Below, piece by piece: positions 1 through 4,933 of a DNA stretch of 12,242 nucleotides. The notes under the pieces were generated by a model that did not search any database, was not told where the DNA came from, and saw only the letters and a list, made by a program, of their open reading frames with translations. Made by a program: the position numbers and the translations under genes. The stretch lies in the NCBI GenBank assembly GCA_021783525.1, contig JAJXTT010000015.1, positions 2,101 through 14,342 on the forward strand. Reading direction: 5' to 3'. This stretch comes from Pseudomonadota bacterium. GTDB taxonomy: Bacteria; Pseudomonadota; Gammaproteobacteria; Burkholderiales; Gallionellaceae. Each line of letters begins with the position of its first letter. Position 1 is the first letter of the stretch.

Positions 1-698
1 ATGCCGACGTCGCGGCGCGGCTCGATGTGGATATCCGATGCGCGCTGGTCGAACGCGTATTGCCACAGCCAGTCCACGATGTGGACGATGTGCTGATCGT
101 TGGCATCGAACTGCTTGTTGGTCTTGCCCAGCTCCACCAGCTGCTCGAACGAGGCGGGGCTGGACGCATTTGGCGTTGCCTTGGTTGCGCTCTTCACCGA
201 ACGGGCAAGATTATAGAATTCGACCAGGTAGCGGTTGATGTCGGCGGGAGAAGAAATGACGCGGCGGACATTCTTGCGCGAGGTATGCTTCAGCGTGCTT
301 TCCCAATCGCGCAGAAATGGTTCGGCAGTGGCCACGACAAGGTCTCCGCCTTCGATCCGGAGCGGCATGATGGCGAAGCGGTTCGCATAATCGATCGACA
401 TCAGGTCGGTCAGATCGGAGAAGTCGATCTTCAGCGGGTCGATATGGAAATATTCCATGCCGACGCGTTTTGCCAGCCATTCCGTCAGGGCGTCCAGCGT
501 CAGGATGCGGTGGGGTGTTTTCTGCGATTTCCAGTGCTTGTCCGCAATGGCGATCAGCGGATGTGTGTCCTGCCGGTGGAGGCGGCGTTCGGCGATGAGC
601 GTTTCAGCTTCGGCTTTTCCAACCATGCCGTCGGCAATCATCATGTCCAGCACTTCGGCCAGTTTCAGTTTGTGCTCCGGAACGTCTTGCGCAGCCAT
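1..698 (-). CDS. GspE/PulE/PilB-family secretion or type IV pilus ATPase, N-terminal part (gene continues beyond the left edge)
   Basis: This leftward gene starts at the ATG whose complement lies at 696-698 and is open to the left edge, giving 232 complete residues. Residues about 65-165 resemble the N-terminal domain of GspE/PilB ATPases, with a hydrophobic segment around residues 108-124 (FAIMPLR, then LVVATAEP). Residues 220-227 read ASDIHIEP, the hallmark that opens the N-terminal half of the ATPase module in this family; just before it, residues 200-215 match the usual helix ahead of that motif. The Walker boxes would lie outside the window. Known members are cytoplasmic hexameric ATPases that drive type II secretion or type IV pilus assembly. 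An AAGG stretch just upstream of the ATG and a sigma-70-like promoter at 726-754 support the start. Which machine it serves cannot be told without the neighbours. Confidence 0.85.
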   Translation of the reverse strand, partial: MAAQDVPEHKLKLAEVLDMMIADGMVGKAEAETLIAERRLHRQDTHPLIAIADKHWKSQKTPHRILTLDALTEWLAKRVGMEYFHIDPLKIDFSDLTDLMSIDYANRFAIMPLRIEGGDLVVATAEPFLRDWESTLKHTSRKNVRRVISSPADINRYLVEFYNLARSVKSATKATPNASSPASFEQLVELGKTNKQFDANDQHIVHIVDWLWQYAFDQRASDIHIEPRRDVG

Positions 699-725
699 AT
701 TCACGCCTTGATCGAGGTTTTGCGG

Positions 726-754
726 ACTATACCGTTATCGGGCGGGGGCTTCAA
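726..754 (-). promoter_or_regulatory. sigma-70-type promoter for the leftward GspE/PilB-like gene
   Basis: On the minus strand TTGAAG (complement of 749-754) is separated by 17 bases from TATAGT (complement of 726-731). This gives a predicted transcript start a few bases further left and a leader of about 20 bases before the ATG. Spacing is ideal and the -10 box has five of six consensus bases. Read by eye; there is no experimental support. Confidence 0.5.
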
Positions 755-924
755 TCAACTTGGAAGATAAGCGGGATGCGTAGCTGGCACAGTAAACCCA
801 GACTGGTGCAAGTTCTGGAAGCGCAACGATGCCACTTCAATTCGTCTCGCCGAAGTGGGTAAAGACAAAATGGTGCTTGTCATCTGTCAGTATCAAACAG
901 GAATGCAAAGGTGCAGGCTGTTGC

Positions 925-943
925 TACCGGATTGATTCCGGTA
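925..943. repeat. 19-bp inverted repeat TACCGGA-N5-TCCGGTA, possible operator
   Basis: Perfect 7-base arms at 925-931 and 937-943 surround a five-base centre (TTGAT). The repeat sits about 60 bases upstream of the TATAAT box of the beta-barrel gene. It has no T-tract, so it is not a terminator. It could be a binding site for a dimeric regulator, but no regulator is identifiable and the arms are short. Confidence 0.35.
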
Positions 944-1000
944 ATTGTGCTGATTGATCGTGGAGTAAGCAATCATGGCATGCTGCGTTATTTGGACGAG

Positions 1001-1006
1001 TATAAT
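1001..1006 (+). promoter_or_regulatory. Perfect -10 box (TATAAT) upstream of the beta-barrel gene
   Basis: TATAAT at 1001-1006 would place the transcript start near 1013 and give a leader of roughly 44 bases. No good TTGACA-like box lies 16-18 bases upstream, so the promoter may need an activator. The inverted repeat at 925-943 is a candidate upstream site. Confidence 0.4.
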
Positions 1007-1056
1007 CTTCAAACACTGGGCTCGTGTTTTCCTGATCAAAATCCTGAAGGAATCTT

Positions 1057-1902
1057 ATGTTGAATAAATTCGTTTTATTGCTGTGTTTTATGTTGTTTTC
1101 GGCAACTATATTTGCAGACACTTCCGATATCAAGAATTCAAACAACCAGATCGGCCTTCAGACAATTTCCACAAATGTAGATTACACGGAAACAGGCAAT
1201 GGAACATTGGGCACTGCGGTTGGAACGCTAGACACAGAAAAGGGTGACGTTCCGGGTTATGCCATTTACATATCCACGATGACAGGCGACGACAACCAGT
1301 ATTTTGAAGCCGGCTATGACCATTCAAAAGGCCAGACAAATTATACCGGTTCGCTTATCGGGGGGACGTTTGGTTCTGCAGCCTCATTTTCCAGCGCGGC
1401 ACTCATCAATTATAACGTTCGTTACGGCAAAGGCTTCTTGATCGACAGAGTCGGGCCTGATCCAGTCGTGCCGTTCATGTTTACACCCTATGTCGAGCTT
1501 GGTCGTCACCAATGGGACAGGGGGGTAAATTACGGCGAGATCTATACGAATGATTATTTTGCATTCGGTACGCTTTGGCAGTTTTCGCCTGTCGTCGGTC
1601 AGTTTGTTGTTACGGCAAATGCGATGTTTGGGACGGCCTTCAGATCGAACATCTCGGTAAACTCAGGTCCGGGACTTAATGGATTTTCTGGTGCACTAGG
1701 AAGTTCAACCATCTACAAGCTGGGCATTTCCGCAGACTATGCGTTTACGAAACATTTGCATGGAAATGCCGGCTTTGATTATACGAGTTTCGGTTATGGC
1801 ATGAGCGCGGTTTATCCCGTTGGTGGCGGCACCTTGGCGTGGGAACCGGACAGCAGGACAAATTACGGCGTGTTCAAACTTGGTATGGGCTATGCGTTCT
1901 GA
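1057..1902 (+). CDS. Predicted outer-membrane beta-barrel protein of unknown function
   Basis: The 281-residue product begins with a classical Sec signal peptide: Lys4, a hydrophobic core at residues 5-18 and a likely cleavage after the Ala of TIFA (about residue 20). The rest alternates polar and hydrophobic residues, is rich in Gly, Tyr, Phe, Asn and Ser, and ends in GMGYAF. A C-terminal Phe after alternating aromatic positions is the Bam recognition signature of outer-membrane barrels. AAGGA lies about seven bases before the ATG. I do not recognise a specific family, so a porin, an adhesin-like small barrel or an uncharacterised barrel all remain possible. The gene is visibly richer in A and T than every neighbour in the window, which may point to horizontal acquisition. 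No terminator is obvious after the stop. Confidence 0.75.
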   Translation: MLNKFVLLLCFMLFSATIFADTSDIKNSNNQIGLQTISTNVDYTETGNGTLGTAVGTLDTEKGDVPGYAIYISTMTGDDNQYFEAGYDHSKGQTNYTGSLIGGTFGSAASFSSAALINYNVRYGKGFLIDRVGPDPVVPFMFTPYVELGRHQWDRGVNYGEIYTNDYFAFGTLWQFSPVVGQFVVTANAMFGTAFRSNISVNSGPGLNGFSGALGSSTIYKLGISADYAFTKHLHGNAGFDYTSFGYGMSAVYPVGGGTLAWEPDSRTNYGVFKLGMGYAF

Positions 1903-2018
1903 TTCATGCATCAATTGAATTAATCGCCCGCGGTATGGGGATCCAGATAGGGCCTTGGGAGTGATGAACGCCGCCTCATTGTTGTCAAACGATCAAATTG
2001 AATAATTCCTGCAATGCG

Positions 2019-2975
2019 ATGCAGGATGTGCAAGTTTCTCCGGTCACGCTGATCGCAGCGGATGGCTACGGACTTGCAGCCCATCATTGGACCCATGCGG
2101 CATTGCCAATCCGTGCAGTCGTCGTCATCAACCCTGCAACCGCGGTCAAGGCCTCCTACTATCACCGGTATGCGCGGTTCCTGGCCATTAACGGCATGTC
2201 GGTGCTGACATACGACTATCGCGGGATCGGGGCGTCGCGCAGGGGCAGCTTGCGCGAATTCAAGAATATCTCGAAGCTGGACTGGGGGCGACTGGATTGC
2301 GATGCCGCGTTGCAGTGGGCCCGCGACAACCACATCGATATGCCTGTCCATGTGGTGGCACATAGCATCGGCGGATTGCTGGTGGGGCTGGCCAGAAACA
2401 ATACTTGCGTCGAGCGCTGCGTTACCGTGGGCGCACAGTACGCGTACTGGCGGGACTATGAACGAGGCAAGAGACTGTTCATGTGGCTGCGTTGGCATCT
2501 GTTGATGCCTGCTCTGACCGCACTGTTCGGATATTTCCCGGCAAAGGCGCTGGGCTGGCACGAAGACCTTCCCGCGGCAGTGGCATACGAATGGGCATTT
2601 CGGCCGGCCCGACTGGAAGAGTCCTATCTGGGAATGAGCGGATCCGGCCCCGATGCGCTTGCCCATTTTGCGGGAATGACCGGGGACATACTTGCCATCG
2701 GAATGACTGATGACCCCTTTGGCACACAGGCGGCACTTGATCGCCTGCTTGCCTATTTCACCAACAGCCGGCGCGTGCATGTGCGCATCTCACCCGAATC
2801 CATAGGCGAGAAAAACATCGGGCATTTCGCATTCTTCCACGATCGATTCAAGGCCACCCTGTGGCGACAATCTCTGGACTGGCTGATCTCCGGGAGCATT
2901 CCGGAATGTGCAGTCTCATCGGTGATTATTCCCGCTGCGTTTTCAAACATCGAAGCGCCTGCCAATGGCAGATGA
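2019..2975 (+). CDS. Alpha/beta hydrolase (serine-hydrolase fold)
   Basis: With the ATG at 2019 the product has 318 residues. After a short strand at residues 8-14 comes the family's DYRGIG loop (residues 66-71) and the nucleophile elbow AHSIGG at 114-119, with Ser116 as the expected catalytic serine. The expected acid is an Asp in the TDDPFGT segment (about residues 230-240), and the expected base is the His of the IGHFAFF segment near residue 270. The sequence resembles predicted hydrolases of the COG4757 kind; the substrate is unknown and no signal peptide is seen, so it should be cytoplasmic. The start is uncertain: a TTG at 1998 extends the frame by seven residues, neither start has a clear ribosome binding site, and a 13-codon frame (1964-2005) ends between them, so translational coupling is possible. 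Confidence 0.8.
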   Translation: MQDVQVSPVTLIAADGYGLAAHHWTHAALPIRAVVVINPATAVKASYYHRYARFLAINGMSVLTYDYRGIGASRRGSLREFKNISKLDWGRLDCDAALQWARDNHIDMPVHVVAHSIGGLLVGLARNNTCVERCVTVGAQYAYWRDYERGKRLFMWLRWHLLMPALTALFGYFPAKALGWHEDLPAAVAYEWAFRPARLEESYLGMSGSGPDALAHFAGMTGDILAIGMTDDPFGTQAALDRLLAYFTNSRRVHVRISPESIGEKNIGHFAFFHDRFKATLWRQSLDWLISGSIPECAVSSVIIPAAFSNIEAPANGR

Positions 2976-2987
2976 CATGGATATAAA
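2959..2987 (+). promoter_or_regulatory. Candidate sigma-70 promoter for the lipoprotein gene, -35 inside a 13-bp palindrome
   Basis: CTGCCA (2959-2964, four of six -35 bases) is separated by 17 bases from TATAAA (2982-2987, five of six -10 bases). The -35 box is also the left arm of the perfect palindrome CTGCCA-A-TGGCAG (2959-2971). The palindrome lies within the last codons of the hydrolase gene. It could be an operator or chance. Alternatively the lipoprotein gene may be read from the hydrolase transcript. Confidence 0.35.
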
Positions 2988-3034
2988 GTACACTGAACAA
3001 ACGATACAGCTTGCCAAACAACCCAGGAGACATC

Positions 3035-3373
3035 ATGCGATTTACAAAAGGAATGCTATTAACCGCTGCCATCGTTCCGCTGATTGCCGGATTGAGCGGA
3101 TGCGCGAGCAGTTTTATCGAGGTAAAAAAAGGGACGGAACGCGTCTCGGTGGCTGACGCAAACCAGATCGCCGCATGCCAGTCGAAAGGGATGATCACGG
3201 TCAGCGTTCTTGCCAAGGTCGGATTTATCACTCGCAGCGCCGAAGACGTGGAAGCCAATCTGCTGCAACTGGCACGCAATAATGCGGTCGACGCGGGCGC
3301 AGACACGGTCGTGAAGGGCGAGTCGCAGGAGTTCGGCAAGCGCACCTTTGATATGTACAAATGCAGGCCTTGA
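3035..3373 (+). CDS. DUF4156/RcsF-like small outer-membrane lipoprotein
   Basis: The 112-residue product starts at the ATG at 3035, preceded by AGGAGA (3025-3030) at good spacing; a TTG 24 bases upstream is less likely. Residues 1-22 form a lipoprotein signal peptide with Arg2 and Lys5, a hydrophobic core and the lipobox LSGC, so Cys23 should be lipidated. The residue after it is Ala, which does not signal inner-membrane retention, so the outer membrane is expected. The mature part of about 90 residues has the DUF4156 pattern: a VxxxxxNQIAAC segment with Cys48, a run ending in ADTVV, and a C-terminal YKC (Cys110). The two cysteines could form a disulphide as in RcsF. Its role is not known. 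It is followed at once by an intrinsic terminator. Confidence 0.8.
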   Translation: MRFTKGMLLTAAIVPLIAGLSGCASSFIEVKKGTERVSVADANQIAACQSKGMITVSVLAKVGFITRSAEDVEANLLQLARNNAVDAGADTVVKGESQEFGKRTFDMYKCRP

Positions 3374-3391
3374 CCGGATCGTGAATGCGAC

Positions 3392-3434
3392 GAAGAGCAG
3401 CCCCGGTTGAAATCGGAGCTGCTCTTCCTGTTTT
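3392..3434 (+). terminator. Intrinsic terminator after the lipoprotein gene
   Basis: A 10-base perfect stem (3392-3401 GAAGAGCAGC with 3418-3427 GCTGCTCTTC) closes a 16-base loop and is followed by TGTTTTGT. The T-rich stretch is on the plus strand only, so it ends rightward transcription from the lipoprotein gene and separates it from the leftward ABM gene. Confidence 0.75.
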
Positions 3435-3534
3435 GTCCGGGCGCAAGAGATCGCGTTTGTCCTTATGGCTGTTCATCAGCGGTCTTGCCAGTGTGTCTTC
3501 AGGCTATACCCCATTGCAGTGAGGTGTATATGTC

Positions 3535-3828
3535 TCAGCCTTCGATCGTTTCATATGTCTCGACCTCGCGGTACTCCAGGTATTGAATCGCGTAGCCCGC
3601 GACGTGCGTCTGGAAATGCCCGGACGCCTTATGGTCTTCATACGCCTGTGCGTCGGTGTACTGTTCGTAGAGGAAAAATTCTGCGGGATCCCGGGATGAC
3701 ACCTGGGCTTGATAGAACAGGTTCCCCGGTTCCTTTCGTGACAGTGGCGTCATCAATCTGATGACTTCGCAAATTCTCTCCTCTTCCCCGGGCTTTGCCT
3801 TCCAGGTTGCTGCAACCACGAATGCCAT
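3535..3828 (-). CDS. ABM-domain protein, putative YgiN-like monooxygenase
   Basis: This leftward gene encodes 97 residues from the ATG complementary to 3826-3828, preceded on its strand by AAAGGAA. An upstream in-frame ATG at 3861 would add 11 residues that do not look like the family, so it was not used. The protein begins MAFVVAATW, continues with a helix rich in Glu (GEEERICEVIRLMTPL), then EPGNLFYQAQ, then the strand EFFLYEQYTD and the AYEDHKASGHFQ helix. This is the usual layout of antibiotic-biosynthesis monooxygenase (ABM) ferredoxin-like dimers, which include quinol monooxygenases. Its size matches that family. The substrate is unknown. It is divergent from nasT, and the NtrC-like sites lie in the shared upstream region, but I see no sigma-54 promoter facing it. 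Confidence 0.8.
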   Translation of the reverse strand: MAFVVAATWKAKPGEEERICEVIRLMTPLSRKEPGNLFYQAQVSSRDPAEFFLYEQYTDAQAYEDHKASGHFQTHVAGYAIQYLEYREVETYETIEG

Positions 3829-3947
3829 GATGTATTCCTTTCCCAGATTCAGGTTATCCAATGTCTATCGCTCTCCATGGAGCCCGTGACCACCGATTTC
3901 TGATAATCGATTTTGTTCTTTGGTTCTTGCGATACTTTCCCGTCGGC

Positions 3948-3984
3948 TGCACCAACACGCGGCATGGTGCACATTGCCAGTGCG
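3948..3984. promoter_or_regulatory. Pair of NtrC-like binding sites upstream of nasT
   Basis: The NtrC consensus is TGCAC-N7-GTGCA. The site at 3968-3984 reads TGCAC-N7-GTGCG, matching nine of ten arm bases. The site at 3948-3964 reads TGCAC-N7-CGGCA, with a perfect left arm and a three-of-five right arm. Their centres are 20 bases apart, about two helical turns. They lie roughly 85-110 bases upstream of the predicted sigma-54 transcript start of nasT, a usual distance for an enhancer. The matches are by eye. Confidence 0.5.
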
Positions 3985-4036
3985 CGGGCGATCATGGTCT
4001 TCAGGAAAACTTCTTTAGAACCATGCACTCATACCT

Positions 4037-4052
4037 TGGCTCGCTTATTGCT
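4037..4052 (+). promoter_or_regulatory. Sigma-54 (RpoN) promoter of nasT
   Basis: The bases TGGCTCG-N4-TTGCT match the sigma-54 consensus TGGCACG-N4-TTGCW at all but one position. The invariant GG (4038-4039) and GC (4050-4051) are spaced exactly 12 apart. The transcript should start near 4063, giving a very short leader before the nasT ribosome binding site at 4071-4075. Confidence 0.7.
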
Positions 4053-4080
4053 GCCTTTTGTCGACAACAGGGAGGACAAG

Positions 4081-4656
4081 TTGAAACGAATCCTGATCAT
4101 AGACGATGTCAGGGACCGCGCGGCGTGGTTGAAGGCCAGTCTTGAACTGGCTGAATTCCAGGTCGTCGGGATACTGGCATGGGAGCAGGTGGATGAGAGC
4201 GCGATACAAGCCGCAGCGGCGGACGTGATCATCGTGGATGCCAATGCGCCCGGGCGGGACACGCTTGAACAGATCAGCCTGATGTCCACCACGCTGGACA
4301 AGCCCGTGGTCGTATTGAGTGCGAGGAACGACCAGCAGAGCATTCAGGAAGCGATGCGCGCCGGTGTCAGCGCTTACGTGGCGCATACGATACAGGGCGA
4401 AGATCTGAGCGGCATCATCCATGTGGCCGCCGCCCGCTTTCTGGAACATAAGCGTTTGCGGGACGAATTGAAGGAAGCGAAGAGCCAGCTTGTGGAACGC
4501 AAACTGGTGGACCGGGCCAAGGGCATTCTGATGGCCGATCACGGCTATAGCGAGCCTGAAGCCTACAAGCGGATGCGCAACATGGCGATGAGCAAGGGCA
4601 AGCGTATGGCGGAAATCGCCGAGGCGATCATCTTTGCCAAGGAGTTGAGTGCCTGA
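4081..4656 (+). CDS. nasT: NasT-type response regulator with ANTAR RNA-binding domain
   Basis: The 191-residue product starts at TTG 4081, five bases after GGAGG (4071-4075); the family's usual length and MKRILIIDD opening fit this start. Residues 1-115 form a receiver domain with Asp8, Asp9 and the phosphoacceptor-position Asp53 inside VDANAPGRD, the NasT signature. The receiver's conserved Lys is missing (GVSAYVAHT at 95-103), so ordinary phosphorylation control is doubtful, as in other NasT proteins. A helical linker (about 120-140) leads to the ANTAR domain (about 137-187), with RAKGILM and EAYKRMRNMAMS. NasT proteins bind paired hexaloop hairpins in nascent leaders and stop the terminator forming. 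Two such leaders occur downstream. In known systems the NrtA-like sensor NasS holds NasT inactive without nitrate; no nasS lies next to this gene. Confidence 0.88.
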   Translation: MKRILIIDDVRDRAAWLKASLELAEFQVVGILAWEQVDESAIQAAAADVIIVDANAPGRDTLEQISLMSTTLDKPVVVLSARNDQQSIQEAMRAGVSAYVAHTIQGEDLSGIIHVAAARFLEHKRLRDELKEAKSQLVERKLVDRAKGILMADHGYSEPEAYKRMRNMAMSKGKRMAEIAEAIIFAKELSA

Positions 4657-4685
4657 AAAAAGTGCGCGGGGCTGCCCGCGGGCAC
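4657..4685. terminator. Hairpin directly after nasT, with the T-tract on the minus strand
   Basis: Straight after the nasT stop comes an A-tract (4656-4661) and a GC-rich hairpin: CGCGGG (4665-4670) with CCCGCG (4675-4680), four-base loop, extended by GTG (4662-4664) with CAC (4683-4685) across a two-base bulge. On the plus strand no T-tract follows. Read on the minus strand it is a textbook terminator ending in six T. It may weakly end nasT transcripts, protect their 3' end, or block antisense transcription from the right. Confidence 0.4.
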
Positions 4686-4785
4686 CAAAACAGGTCTTTA
4701 ATCTGTCCGTATCGCGCTGTGCCTGCCGAAGCAAAATCCGTTTATCCGAATGATTGGAAAAGCAATAATCCATATTCTCGACTTC

Positions 4786-4801
4786 TGGCACGACTGTTGC
4801 T
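4786..4801 (+). promoter_or_regulatory. Sigma-54 (RpoN) promoter of the nrtABD operon
   Basis: TGGCACG-N4-TTGCT is a full match to the sigma-54 consensus, with GG at 4787-4788 and GC at 4799-4800. The transcript should begin near 4812, a few bases before the first ANTAR hairpin at 4818, so the promoter and the regulatory leader fit each other. A poor NtrC-like site (GGCAC-N7-GGTCT, 4681-4697) is the only upstream candidate seen. Confidence 0.8.
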
Positions 4802-4817
4802 GAACATGGGGTGTCAA

Positions 4818-4865
4818 CGAATCAACGGCGGTTCGGAGAATGAGAGACACAGGACAAGGGCGTCC
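4818..4865 (+). promoter_or_regulatory. ANTAR-target leader RNA (P1 and P2 hairpins) before nrtA
   Basis: P1: stem 4818-4823 (CGAATC) with 4830-4835 (GGTTCG, one G-U pair) and six-base loop AACGGC at 4824-4829. P2: stem 4852-4855 (GGAC) with 4862-4865 (GTCC) and six-base loop AAGGGC at 4856-4861. Both loops have A at position 1 and G at position 4, the recognition feature of ANTAR proteins such as NasR, EutV and NasT. P2 shares 4858-4865 with the 5' arm of the terminator that follows, so P2 and the terminator exclude each other. NasT binding should therefore allow read-through into nrtA. Confidence 0.82.
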
Positions 4866-4897
4866 CACTGCGTATCGCGCAGTCGGGCGCCCTTTTT
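4858..4897 (+). terminator. Regulated intrinsic terminator (attenuator) in the nrtA leader
   Basis: The 5' arm 4858-4872 pairs with 4878-4892: eight outer pairs (GGGCGTCC with GGGCGCCC, one G-U), a C-C mismatch, then six inner pairs (ACTGCG with CGCAGT) around a five-base loop. TTTTT follows at 4893-4897. It sits between the sigma-54 promoter and nrtA, so it must be bypassed for expression. Confidence 0.88.
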
Positions 4898-4933
4898 AAT
4901 TCGAACCACGAAATTCTTTAAAAGGATTGAACG

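Larger units (their letters stand above)
699..1056. other. Intergenic region between divergent genes, no coding sequence seen
   Basis: This stretch of about 360 bases separates the leftward ATPase gene from the rightward beta-barrel gene. It holds the leftward promoter at 726-754, an imperfect hairpin (CCACTTC at 832-838 pairing with GAAGTGG at 852-858, 13-base loop, no T-tract), a tight inverted repeat at 925-943 and a TATAAT box at 1001-1006. The remaining short frames have no ribosome binding site and no recognisable product. No tRNA or convincing small RNA was found. Confidence 0.6.

Noticed and set aside
27..770. A rightward 247-codon frame at the left edge
   Set aside because: It is the antisense of the GspE/PilB-like gene, which has a recognisable domain and the ASDIHIEP motif. 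The rightward product matches nothing.
832..858. Hairpin CCACTTC with GAAGTGG between the divergent genes as a terminator
   Set aside because: There is a 13-base loop, a seven-base stem and no T-tract on either strand.
4681..4697. NtrC-like site GGCAC-N7-GGTCT upstream of the nrtA promoter
   Set aside because: The right arm matches only two of five bases and it overlaps the hairpin after nasT. It is kept only as a weak candidate.
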